Part shown: positions 22,030-34,051 of the stretch, in pieces
Numbering within the stretch: position 1 is the stretch's first letter
How the letters are laid out: every line of letters begins with the position of its first letter
From: Hyposmocoma kahamanoa
Taxonomy: Eukaryota; Arthropoda; Insecta; Lepidoptera; Cosmopterigidae
Reading direction: 5' to 3'
DNA: 64,000 nt
Assembly: GCF_003589595.1 (NCBI RefSeq)
Contig: NW_020653993.1
Location: forward strand, 3,412,121 to 3,476,120
Notes under the pieces: generated by a model
Told to the model about the DNA's origin: nothing
Seen by the model: the letters and a program-made list of their open reading frames with translations, nothing else
The model's database searches: none
Made by a program: the position numbers and the translations under genes

Positions 22030-22265
22030 TCCGCCCTCACCGTTCCTCCTTCGGTCGACATTGGTCGGTCATTGATATTCCACCTGTTCGGACTAAGCGC
22101 TTTGCTTCCTTCTTTCTGATGCGTACGGCAAAGGAATGAAATGCTCTAAATTTCTATATTTAAAATCAGTAAATAAAATCTCTGTATTTTCCGAAAAGCA
22201 CAATTTGGGGCTATTCAAGGCTAGAGTGAATAGGCATTTTTAGGCAAACGCGTCCTATCGTCGCT
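22030..22265 (+). pseudogene. LINE RT C-terminal tail, degraded
   Basis: Scattered frames give RTKRFASFF-like text and then NLGLFKARVNRHF, the terminal block also seen at 47530-47790 and 58150-58665. It is short, with stops and an insertion. Confidence 0.5.
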
Positions 22266-22918
22266 TAACATCGGGTGAGATTGTGGCCAAGTGTCTATTA
22301 TATATTTAAAAAAAAAGTAATAAAGTAAATATGTTAGGACAATTGCTAAAAGGAAATCTTATTGTTTTCCCAGGCACATTAATAGTAATCTGCTGAATTT
22401 CTGATGATGTGGTTCATGTGGTTCCCCAGTGTATAAAAGTTTCAAAAGTTTTCATGTAGGTATCCTAATTTGCACATAGCCGGCAACAAGTTTTTTTCCT
22501 GGTTAATTTTGCCTATTGTTTTTATTTAGTCGGAGTACTATCCATTATTGTATTTGCGTTTCTGTTCTTCTTGCTAGAACTAATTTTCGCGACGAAAATG
22601 TAAAAAAGACGAAAAAAAACAGAAAAGCATACCAAATCACTTTAATGTACCGTGTCTTTTTTTTTTTAATAGTAAGCAGTGCTGGGAGGACTTATTAGTT
22701 CCTGCAATTACGAACACTGGGCAGTTGGCGGTATGAGTTTTTCTTTTGCCTATTTACATAGTTCATTGTTAGTAGATATGTAGATTTAAAAGTTTAGAGC
22801 AGCGCACAATAATGGATTTTCATACTTATTTCTTATATGACAAACTTTCCGTGTTTGTATTTTGAAAGTATTGCAAAAATTTCAGAGCATGTTTGAGAAA
22901 AATAAATAAAACAAATAA
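22266..22918. other. No supported gene
   Basis: AT-rich sequence between LINE debris and the last exon of gene A. The 60-codon frame at 22516-22698 has no recognisable content. Confidence 0.5.
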
Positions 22919-25900
22919 TTAAGGTGCATCTTTATTGGTATTGATAATGTAAAGAAGTCGCGGTGAGACCCTCTTGGCTATCGACACCAACTGGTGCAGC
23001 TTAGAACCAGGCATTATCTTCACTCTTACAGTTTCCTAAAAACATTTTGATTATATCTAAATATTAATATCTAGTAACATTTTACAGTTTATTGTCATTA
23101 AAATTGACCCAAATAATTATCACCGCATTGAATGACTGACTTATTAAATCCATGTTTGCACGCCCATGTGATATTATGAAAAAACGTGATATACCTGGTT
23201 TAGTCTGTTAAAATGCATGTGATTAAATGGAATATGAACTTTCAATTATGTATGTCTTATGTTTGACCGGATAGAGTGAAACTATAGTTATTTTATACAT
23301 GTCGATTTCTATAGAATCTGTGTTTTCAGAAGCATTTATTTATAAATTGCCTATGTATTAACATAACTCTATCGGAATCTCTTTTTAATTTAATCGGAAA
23401 TTTCCATTCTCTAAACCGCTGTATGCAAAATTATGTAAACTAAGTCTGTTTACGAAATAACAAATGATTGCTGAGCAATATGATGTTATTTACTTACCAA
23501 TTTAGACTGGAGCTGTAACAAATGATAGCAGTTTTCATGATGGACTTATAACTTGTTCTTTTATTTTTATTCGTATTATACAACTTACTTTGACATTAAC
23601 AAAAACTATACATGTAAGCCTAGAATTGAGTCTGTCACCGCCCAAAAGCAAGCTGCTGTTTGCTGCTGCTTGTATATGTTAATATAGTTGTGACAATAGT
23701 AATGTTAAGGCTTAATCTGCGAACACGAAAAGTTTTATTCATTGTCTGTATTATTTGTAACAACTTTATGCTAGGCACTTGCCTCCATAATAATGACAAG
23801 TAGCGTAACACGCATATTCCACTAAACGGTTAGTCGCGGGCGGCGAATCCCTTTGTGTGTCGAACATCGTTTAAAGGTTGTCAGCTAATAAATTCCCCAT
23901 AGTGCAAATTGTTTGGTTTCGTGTATTAATCATCTTTAAATGGTTCGTCGGGGATTGTACAGTTACGCGTAACTATCATTTGATTACGAGTCTACATTTC
24001 AGTAATTTCGTCGACAAATCATATCCGCGTAAATGTCGTGGCAATGAAATTAGCGTGATTTACGGGAATTTATTGTTATCAGTCCGTAGACAACATAAAT
24101 TAATGCTTATTGTGCAAAAATAAAAGTCGTAGCCATTGAAATAACAAAGTATTAACGTTAAATCCCTCTTCTGTGAAATTTGGTTTGGTGCAGATACGCG
24201 CTTTTTACCAATACTACATACGCGGGTTTGGACTATCCCCGAAGTTCGACGTATCAATGTTCGGTCGGCGGCGAGTCCAGTTGATATCTACTTAAATTTC
24301 TACGTCAAACTCTGTAATTACCTTCTTTTTCTGGGAGCGCAGGAACACTTCATCAGGATTTGGCACGTCTTCCTTCCAGTAACTGTTCCAGTAATTCTAA
24401 ATTTGCAATAAAAAAATATGTATTATTTATTTCTCATCATCATCGTCGTCCTCTTCTATAAGAAGAGGCTATGATGTACAATCACGCTGGATCAATGCGG
24501 GTTGGAGACTTCACGAACTTTCCGAAGGTTTTATCACGATGCTTCTCTTTACCGTTAGTGAGAGGTATTGATACAAATATTAAGAAGTGTATGTGCTACT
24601 TAGAAAGATTAAGGTCACAGGCATATACATGCCTCCGTAAGGACCACTCGTTTGAGAAGCAGCCGTACTTTCACTGGGCCATCATCGCTATATTATTTGT
24701 TCTATTATACAAATATAGAAATTTACTCATGAACTTGCTGTGTAGCAAAAGAGCGTTACACACGATGACTTTTAGCAGCGATGCAAACGCGACGCAAACG
24801 CGATGCAAACGCGATGTAAACGCAATGCAGTAACGATGCAGTCGCTAATATACCTGTACACACACGCGCGATTGCATCGCGACACTTCCGGTTTATAGGC
24901 GATTGCATATATGTAATCGTGCGTTTAATAATAATAATAATAATATCGCACACACTCAACATAGCCGCGCACTAGGGAAAACCCTGTGGCACGAGTGCCA
25001 TGGACACACACATAGACAACCACAAATTACACCCAAACTCGCGAGAGAAATAAATGTAGGCCATACAAATATTTCTCCCGGCCCGGGAATCGAACATGGG
25101 ACTTCTGCGTGGCAGTCCGGCATGGAACCGTTCGGCCACAGAGGCAGTTTGTATCGATGCAGTCGCGCGTTTGCATCGAAGCAGTCACCTAGAAATCGCA
25201 AGTGTAAAGATGCAATTGCGTGTTTCATGAACGCGTGTTTGCATCGCTGCTTAAGTCGCCTTGTTTAACCACTTAATGGTGCTCAAAAATATTAGGCATT
25301 TTGAGAAATTTCTCGACTTTTATACATTTTTTTTGTAGCAAAGGGTTTATTGTGAAAGAGCTCATTCAGAGGAACTGTTACCATACTTCAGCCGTCAATC
25401 AGTGTGAGCATTACTGCGTTCCGGTTTTGTTAGGCAAGGTTTACATCTCAGGTGACGGACACAGTGGCGATAGTAATGTAATAGTTATGACTGGGCGTAT
25501 CGCTTACCACCAGGCGTACGACTTGTTCGTCCCGTTAATTAATGTCATAAAAATTTGTGTGTAAAAAAATATTTTTCAGCTTACACCTGTTCTTAGCAAA
25601 GTATTTTGTATAATTTCTCGCGTAGGGTCAGGTGGTTTCGACATTTCAAGACGGGCTGATTCGCTCGCAATAGAAAGCACTAAACCTGGATTAGCCTGCA
25701 AATAATGAAAAAAATCCAAACAATGATAAATCAACCGGAACCTCAATCGACGTGGTGGTCGTGGGAATAAAGACTTTTAGCGCTTTAGGTAGTGCAAAGT
25801 TGTCTAAATTGTTCTAAGGATCAAAGTCTGTATTTACAAATATTTGAACAAAATTGATAAAAATCAACCTCATATTTATTATTTTAATGAAATTCATCTA

Positions 25901-28900
25901 AACACATTTGAAAGTGCACTTTACATTCATAGTAATGTGGTCGATTTTGATCAATAGTCTTAAATATTTACATGATAATTTACAACTTTATGTCACTTTG
26001 TCAATTCATGCGGACAGATATTTGAAAAATTACAAAGGCATTAAAAATGTCTATTTTACCCTCACTGGTATCAGTCTTTCATCTTCAATGTTTTGTTGCA
26101 TGGCCTGGAATCATAAATGTTGAATATTATATTTAATATAACGAACAGATTTTGTTTACCTAGAATGCTATAGTAATCATAATAAATACCTCGTTGATAG
26201 CTGTATCCAATTGAGATTCAGCCGTACTCTCGATATCCGAATCTTCTGTCTGTAATTTCAGTAATAAATATTCGTATTAAAACACAAAGATAATTGTTAA
26301 ATTGGACCTTGTGATTAACTACATTTTGATTATCTCTGTACACAAATCGTATACTCAGTCTGTCTTGCACATCCTGACAAATCTTTTCACCATGATAGCA
26401 AACCTAATATACATCCACAGTTCATCATCGCAACCACTTGTAGCGTAGTTAGCGAGGCTAAGTAGGTTCTGGGCTGCGATAACATAGTGTAAGACATCGA
26501 TACGATAAGAAGAACTTGGAAGTCGGTTAATAACAGAATAATAAATAATGTGGATCTCACATGTGGATATAAATTTTAAAGTTCCAGAAAACGAACGATT
26601 TGTCATAATAAAAGATAGAAAGGTGGCGCCTAACTGTGAGGCAGTGGGAACCACTCAAAATATGCTAAACGTTCACATTAACTGCATGGTTTCAGAATAT
26701 GACCGCTGCTAGTCTACTGAAGTCAATTCAGTGATCCTTTAATAACCTAAAATAAATAAACTAACATGAACTTCGGTGTACGGATATTGCAACACAAAAC
26801 GCCGTCCTAAGTCATCATAAGCATATTTCATTGGAACAAAATGACGTTTATTCTGCACCATGTCGGCTAACTCTCCTGCTTCAATTTCATTTTTATAGTT
26901 TTTGGGCAAATCCTTTTCCTGTAAACAAACTGTTATATTAGGCTCCTCAGGCAGGAGCAAACATCCTAGTAATTAAAACCAGGTGTCATTTAAGCAGAGA
27001 GTTTTATCATAGAGAAAAGAAGGATATCACAAACAGAGTTTCTTGTAAAGCCTTGTCTATTTCTACTGCTAGAGTATTTGAGTAATAGGTAAGCTAGCTA
27101 AAAGACTTAAGGGCTTATGAACCATAGCCGGCAAAGCATTTTGGTTTCTCAAATAATGTCTAAAGAGGTGGCTGTTGCCGTTGTCCATCATTTGCTTCAT
27201 CAGACTGTTACCCAATGTCAGTATCATAAAAAATTATAATAGTACAAGGGTTCTTATTACTAGTACATATACTCACTTCTTCATTGTCGTTGCGCATCCC
27301 TTGTGGATTTATATATTCAATGTACTTGTCATATTTGATCGTAGATGCGACCTATAAAAACATTTATAAGTAAGTATGAACTTAGCTGCTTTGGTAATCA
27401 ATTTCATATTTTTTTATTTAGAATATTAAGGCAAAGAATAATATTTATCAATTAATACCTATTCAACAATACAAATTCCTGCGCGAGATGTTGAACTACT
27501 TGAGTTTAATTATCTTCAATAATCGTCGAGTAAGAGAAACTTTTTTTTTACAGTTTTTGTGTAGCTCTTGTTTAAATATATTATTAAAGTAATGAAGCAA
27601 AGAGGTATGATTTAACTAATTTAAATTCTACAGACAACATGTATTTACTATATTTTACACAATATTTTCTTCTTCCTCCTGAATGATCCTTGTGAGACTG
27701 AGATGTGACAGAAAAAAGATGACCAGGAAGTGATAATGCAAATATGTGGAGAGATCGTAACATCTTAGGTAAAACAAAAATTATTCTTATGCGCTCTCTA
27801 GCCTTCCTCAAATTTCTGTAATCAACTTCCAAATACTGATGAATAAGCATATTGATATATTTGACATATGTATAGTGTTGGCCGCTTCTAATGCCGCTTA
27901 TCGAATTAATAAGTAAATTTTTTTATGAGCTAGGATCGAAGAAAGGTTTTGCGTCAACTGATGTTCAAGGAAGATCCCAGAATATTTATAATAGGTTCTT
28001 CTATTAGTTTAACGACGACAGAAAATAGTAAAATTTAAGCCATTCCTCTACTTTTTGTTCAAAATATTATATAATGTGTTCAACTTGTTTTAAAATTTCA
28101 TGGGGTGTATAAAACTGAAGCTCTTACCCTAAGGAAGCCTCTATCCAATTTGTGATAAGTATATGTATTTATTGTTATAACATAAGCTTATTTTACATGT
28201 ATTCTTACTTCTGCGGTATCCTTCTCATTTTCTTGATAATCGTTAAGTTCAGTGTCACTTGTCACAGTATTGACCTACAAATTAGATTTTTTTTAATGCT
28301 TGCTTAGTTTCAACAATAAAGTTTCTGGTTGAGGTTAATACCAATTTTCATGTTTGAGACCAGATAACACGCGAAAGTTACATTACATTAGCTGAGTTCA
28401 TTTACCACTTGTAATTTTTGTGGTATGTCTCCGGGATAGTCATAATGTAAGTTGACACCTTCTTGCGTCTCAACCGAATCACGGTCTTCATAAGATAAAC
28501 CATCGTGGTTCTAAAATACACAAATATTTGATTAAAAATTCGCAATATGAAAACTACAACGGGACTTAAGATACCAATATTGTATCTAAATTATGAATAT
28601 TGCTACAGTTTTCCTTTATTCTTTAAACATCTATGCACAAATATACACGTAAGTGCTTTTATATGAGTTCCAAATTTGTCGTTTGAAGGTTTTGTACCCT
28701 AGAATTTACGTCAACTAATTGTATTGTTTCTACTAAATTCTGTATCCACATATTTCACATATAGAGCGAGGTCATTTAATGATCAATTTAAATTTACTTT
28801 ATCATTCTCTCTCGTTTCATATTAGATATATCAGAAATAATAAATACCTAATAGTATATAAGTATAATGATTTATTTTATGCCAACTAACCGAAAAAATG

Positions 28901-31900
28901 TTTTTATTCCATTTTGTTATTCCATTGTTTCCTGACCTTAGCACTGTTTTCTGAAATGAAAGAAATATCAAGGTCGAATTAATATTGTTGCACCAAGATT
29001 TAAACCATAAAATGGTATAGTCACTTTTGATGACTCTAGTACCACGTATAAGTTACACATAGAAATTTCCAAAATGTCCAAATTTTTAAACTGAAAATAT
29101 TTGGACTTTCTTATTTTTATTGGTGAATTTTTGTCATGGCTTCAGCATTTCAGGTCATAATAATATTATTAGGTGTAAACAAAAAGGTCCAGCCACAACT
29201 TCAGCTTCGTGTCTAATTGCTAGTAGAAGTAAAACTTTTTATGTTTCAATCGTAACATAATTTTTTTGCTAAAATTGTTTGATACAGTGATCTCCAAAAT
29301 AGTTGGATCTTTGAATTACTTCCTATTTGAAGTGTCTCAAGTTGGTATTGTGAACTAACCTTCGAGCTTGCCCGTTTATTTTTTTTGGTTTTGTCATTCA
29401 GTTTCTGAAAAAAAAATAGTTATAATAAGTTAGCCGACAATTGAGATTCTGGCCGCCGTATTACGAAATATTTTTGTACTGATTTCTTCTGATGGAATAC
29501 TGAAGTCAAAATCACTACTCGTTGGCATCAGCGTTGTATACTAACCGAAGGTCTTATCCGTTTAATGCTTTTGGCTTTAACTGCTGGTATCTGAAAGAAA
29601 ATTAGTAACAAAAAGTTAGTTGAGAACCGAGATTTAACCGTTCGCCATGTTGCAGAATTTTGAAAAACTCATTTCTTCTGACAAAGTGGTAAAATTAAAA
29701 TCATTAGGGTTGCCAACGATAATGGTTCCCTAAGCAAATTATAAGTGAAATTAAAACTTATTGAATGAATTTGGGTTATATAAAAATCTCACTGGTTATC
29801 ACCGTTAGAATTGAGTGGCCTGAATTGGATATTCATTTAAATTTCTTTTCAATTCACGTACATCTCAGAACTCACATAAGCTTAATTTTTTTTTTCATCT
29901 TTAATAGTAATTATAAGATGAAAAAAATGTGGGGTGCACGGAAGGAGCCTCCCCTCCTCCGAGCCTCGTAAGTCGTAATCGGCGTGTATCTTACGCCGAG
30001 CGGTAAATCCTTTGACCACGATAGCAAGCATTACCAGTTTATTGATGAGTAGATACGATAAAAAGAAGTCATTATTAAATTACCTTTTGGTCTCTGGGAA
30101 TTTTAATTGTTTTCTTTACCTCCACTTTTGGCGATGGGAGTTTACCGAGTTGGTTTGCACTGCGAAGTGGTTTCGGGAGATTTTTCTGAAAATATACTTT
30201 TTATATTATATATGTAACTGGCAAACTACACAAAGATCACAAATTTCTATTCGCTACAGACCTGAAATATATAATTATTTTCTTCCATTAGTGTCACATC
30301 TTTCATACACTTTTGGTAGTATTGTATTCTGGTAGTTTGGATTTTACGTCAAAGATGTGGTTGGAACATACTTATACGTGACAGGCAGGTGACTCCACCT
30401 GATGTTAAATGGAAAGTGGAATCTAAACGTAAAGGAACCTAGTGCAGTGTTGACACAATCACCACCCTACTAGACATGGCAAAAACGGCTGTTTGTCAGT
30501 GTTATACGAATTTTCAACAACTGTTATCGTAAACTGTTGTCAGAAAAGTTGTTATTCTGCTGTTTTGTAGTTCTGTAGACAAAAATGTAACTTTTGTAAT
30601 TTTCGACTCTGGGGCCCTGGTAGTACCACGTCAGCGTTGTTGTGTAACCTGTTATTTGCGACTTAATCGCGGGTAATGGATGACTATCCGCGATTCACAT
30701 TTCGCGAGATTATTTTTAGATTACAACTCGTAAATAAAATTCTAAATATTTTTTTTTTCTAAGTTCTACTAGCAAATGTCGCCGTTCCGTCAATGTGATC
30801 GTCAGTATGCGGTACTTAAAGCTAGGGAGGGGCAGAGTGTGACCATTCTCGTTAATTTTTTATTCTCCGTTTTGGTAAAAGGTCAATTATCTACTGCATT
30901 ATTTGCAGTCTGTTCCAATCCAATGTTTCCGTACAGCCCTATGCAACCATAGACTATTCACAAATCTATATTTGATTACTAACCTTACTTTTGAACTAAT
31001 ATTTAATATGTTATTGAAATGAATATTGTTGGAAAAAGTGATGAGATATCAAGTCGAAATCTTCAAAATATACGTGAATGTGTTACTTATTCCATTGATT
31101 GCTTTAGAATTTTAACCAAACCGGTTTGTTTATCTTTCTGGCATAATGGATTGGATTATTTTAAAATCCAACTTCGACTTCGTAAGTAAGTAGTTTGTCC
31201 TACGATGCAGTAAAACCATTTCCGGAAATCCCTCCCTCCTTCCCTCCTTGTAGCCATGTCTATACATGTATCTATATATGTAGAACACCAATATAGTAGA
31301 CAACAACAAAACATAATTATAACATAAGACATATATAAATAGTCCCTGAAACGACTTCGCACTCAAGTAGGTCTGTCAATTATTTATTATTCAGAGTCAA
31401 TAAAGTCAAATTAAAAGTAGCATGGACACGACCTTGCTGTTGTTGTTTTTCAAGTATTGCACAAAATTTCATAAGGTTATCTTCAAAAACCATAAACGCT
31501 TCGCAACCAACGCATCGCAACGGTCCCAGGTGGCGTCACGCAGCGCTGGTTCGTACGAGATACATAGTATTTCTTTTTATATGAAGTAAAGTGACACAGG
31601 AACGAGATTACGTCTCGGCCGAAATTAGAGATTTACAAATAAGTAATTTTACTTTGTTTTTCTGCATATATGTTGATAGAGCACCTCGCCGATTCAAATA
31701 GTACACTCGCGGATATAAAGAGTCGTCGTCATCTTTAAAGCTATCCGAGCCCTGAAATACATTAAATGTGTTAGTTCTTAACGCTAAAAAGCGGGCCAAA
31801 GTATTCCTTCCTGGCTTACTCAATAAAAGGAGGATAGGGATTAAACGCAGTGCCTGGTATAGGGGTTGGCTGGAATCGCAACAGAGAGATGTTGCTACTT

Positions 31901-32435
31901 TAGCTGCAGATGACCTGCTCTTTTACGGTGGCCCGATAACCTGTTCATTATTATCTTCATTTTCATCACCGGTCTACACACACCACTACGGTACGTGCTG
32001 GTCTGAACCATAAATTATCTCTAAGGAATAGTTTCATCTCAGGTGTTGATTTCATAGGTATTCGAATAGGTTTTTGGACTTTCTCGGGCATGTAGGTGAT
32101 AGTTATACTCCACGTTAAGGTGGTGCAGAATCACGAGACATATAGAATCCAAGACTGTCTACTTAAAAGGCCTCCTAAATAGGCTGCTTCAAAAATCACC
32201 TCCTCTATTGTGTCTACTAGGTACTGGTCGTAACTCCATATTATTATTTCTAATCATTTGTCAGTTTGCTAGTTTTACCTATAATCTATAGTGAGTTTAA
32301 ATATGATTTAACTGGTTCAACTTTAAATATTTATTTTTTAGGAATAAGTTATCTAATTTTAAGAAAAGTAAAAGATTTACTTTTACTTACTTCAATAAGA
32401 TAGTAAATTAAATACAGTAAAAGTAGGAACTTCAT
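22919..32435 (-). CDS. Gene A: secreted protein encoded by about 15 short phase-0 exons
   Basis: Unrecognised family, related to gene D. Exons in order: 32391-32435 (MKFLLLLYLIYYLIE, signal peptide), 31653-31751, 30084-30185, 29546-29590, 29360-29404, 28891-28950, 28406-28510, 28209-28274, 27277-27351, 26766-26918 (E10), 26190-26249, 25585-25695, 24322-24396, 23498-23512 (15 bp) and 22919-23035 (ends NTNKDAP then TAA). All have AG/GT borders and lengths divisible by three, giving about 390 aa. The middle exons are basic (KLNDKTKKNKRASSK, IPAVKAKSIKRIRPS), others acidic (TEDSDIESTAESQLD). E10 has NYKNEIEAGEL and MVQNKRHFVPMKY, as in gene D. For 25585-25695 a donor two bases earlier is also possible; it would shift frame and stop at 24353. 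There is no membrane segment after the signal peptide and no cysteine pattern. A SINE, Rep-A and a hAT-like MITE occupy introns. Confidence 0.6.
24776..25249. mobile_element. hAT-like MITE with subterminal repeats, split by a SINE
   Basis: The ends are CAGCGATGCAAACGCG and its inverse, (GTTTGCATCGCTG). Next to the left end GATGCAAACGC-type words recur about four times, and single copies sit near the right end. Such subterminal repeats are typical of hAT transposase binding zones. The target duplication is not clear. A SINE-G copy lies inside (24930-25147). Confidence 0.55.
24930..25147 (-). repeat. SINE-G, copy 2, nested in the hAT-like MITE
   Basis: It is the reverse of the 19062 copy: a TAATAATAAT tail, ACTCAACATAGCCGCGCACTA, GGGAATCGAAC (B box) and CGTTCGGCCACAGAGGCA (A box). 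Confidence 0.75.
25346..25552 (+). repeat. Interspersed repeat Rep-A, copy 5
   Basis: It contains TGTGAAAGAGCTCATTCAG, CAGTGTGAGCATTACTGCG and CACCAGGCGTACGACTTGTT. It ends about 30 bp below the donor of the gene A exon at 25585-25695. Confidence 0.65.
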
Positions 32436-32541
32436 TGCAACTTCATGACTTCACAATATTTGATTTAATTTTAATAATCTTACCTTTGTTCTTATGTAAT
32501 TGAATTTTGAAATTAATTTTTGCATCACGAATTTTATTGCG

Positions 32542-32553
32542 ATATAAAAATGT
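32542..32553 (-). promoter_or_regulatory. Candidate TATA-like element of gene A
   Basis: The minus strand reads TTTTTATATC about 110 bases before the ATG at 32435, similar in spacing to the TATA candidate of gene D. The evidence is weak in AT-rich DNA. Confidence 0.2.
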
Positions 32554-33249
32554 TTCATTTATTCCTTTTTTTTATCGTTTCCGTTCGTTGGAAAGGGGTT
32601 TGTGAATAATGATACTTTTTGTCGGAAATATGTATTAAAATGTGGTTGGAATGTATTTTTCAAAATTCATTTCCAATTTAGCTGGCGAGAGTAGGTGGTG
32701 AGCTGAGATGTGCTGTTTTTGAGAATTTAATGTTTCAAAATCTATCTCTGTTTCAAATCTGAATGTTAGTGTAATTCCTTTTAGTCAAAAAATTTAAATC
32801 TGTACCCATTCGTGTTGTAATTGTTGTTGTGGTGCGTAGAGTAACCTAAGTATAGGTTGAGTTTTAAATATGCAGGTAGCCAATGCAATTGAGCGTGATC
32901 TAAGTTGCTTATATACTTCTCATCAGAAAAATCGGAACACTTCCGTTTTTATGATTTCTGTCCTAATTTAACACAAAAGAGTTTTTATTCCATGAAAAAA
33001 ATCACATGATTGTATAGCTGGCAGTTTGGCCATTATAACGGTAAGCGAAAATTCAAAATTTAAAGTTAGAATTTCATTTCTTTATCCTATAAATGAAATG
33101 ATTCGCTGTTTTGTAACAAATATGTGTTTAGAGTTGGAGTACATTTTACCTTTGAAAACTAAAAATTTGCGCTTATCTTAAAACTTTTTGTTCTTTATTT
33201 GTTTACTGTGGCTTTGGGACGTCTGAAAAAGTTTTTTTTTCTAAAACAT

Positions 33250-33492
33250 ATGGATACTTCGCCCGCAGAAGCCGCCCAAGTGGTGGCATTGCTGGATTCT
33301 GGACTTAGTCAGCGTGTTGTGGCTGAAAGATTGCATCTAAGCTTGTCGTCTGTGCATAGAGTCTACAAACGCTTTCGGGAGACTGGATTATTCACGCGCC
33401 GTTCAGGATCGTGTAGGAATCGGGTCACTTCTGAGTGAGATGATCGATTTATTGTAATAACTTCTTTTAACGCTTCTCAACTGCAGCAAACA
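33250..33492 (+). pseudogene. Tc1-like transposase N-terminal DNA-binding domain, truncated
   Basis: It starts MDTSPAEAAQVVALLDSG and shows a helix-turn-helix (SQRVVAERLHLSLSSVHRVY), then GLFTRRSGSCRNRVTSE, a TGA stop at 33436-33438 and DDRFIVI in the same frame. This is the paired-like domain that binds the inverted repeats. The catalytic DDE part is gone. Confidence 0.75.
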
Positions 33493-33925
33493 GATTTTAT
33501 ACCGATTTATCCGGATATCAAAGTTATAACAGGTAAAAGAACTAATATTAATTGCTGTTTCGATAACTACTCTAGCAAATCATAAAGTTTTTAATGCCTG
33601 GGTCTGTCATTTAAAAAAAGTAAACAACTTCAAAAAGACGTCACGACAATCGTGTGTGTTATTGTTTGGGCTGGTGATTTCGGTGTTTATTTATTGAAAA
33701 CATACCGTAAGTAGCGTTTTTTAAGAATATAAATGTTTATAAACTACAATTTAAGGAGTAATTTCATGGTAAACGTTAGAACCACTCAAACGGAATCTTA
33801 TCATATTTATACAAGTACACCAAAAATTTCATTAGTGCTTTTTAAGTGCAGGATTGGCGGTGTATTACTACATTTTATTTGAGATGTTTTTGTTGGTAGT
33901 ACGGAGGGTATTTATTTAGCAATGC
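33493..33925. repeat. Repeat core shared with the 5038-5644 element
   Basis: It runs from GATTTTATACCGATTTAT to TATTTATTTAGCAATGC and matches 5095-5534 closely throughout. The terminal inverted repeats of the 5038-5644 element are missing here. Confidence 0.7.
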
Positions 33926-34051
33926 TCATATTATTCACTATTGAACGACATTTGACATATATTCCTAAATATAACATTTTTCTGACATTCCTTACAAAAC
34001 ATAAATTTTGGTGAAATCAAGGTGTTTTGATTTTTCTGATGAGAAGTGTAT

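Larger units (their letters stand above)
32912..34051 (+). mobile_element. Tc1/mariner-like transposon remnant, TIR-bounded, with nested repeat
   Basis: The inverted ends ACTTCTCATCAGAAAAATC (left, about 32916) and GATTTTTCTGATGAGAAGT (right, about 34029) are flanked by TA. The interior keeps the N-terminal part of a transposase, then a 433-bp foreign repeat (33493-33925), then the 3' non-coding end. Most of the catalytic domain is missing. Confidence 0.75.

Noticed and set aside
24471..24833. Plus-strand ORF of 120 codons
   Set aside because: It runs into the repeat words of the hAT-like MITE, has no recognisable domain and lies in a gene A intron.
31768..32013. 81-codon plus-strand ORF overlapping gene A exon 2
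   Set aside because: It lies opposite the intron beside a well-supported exon; no domain is visible.
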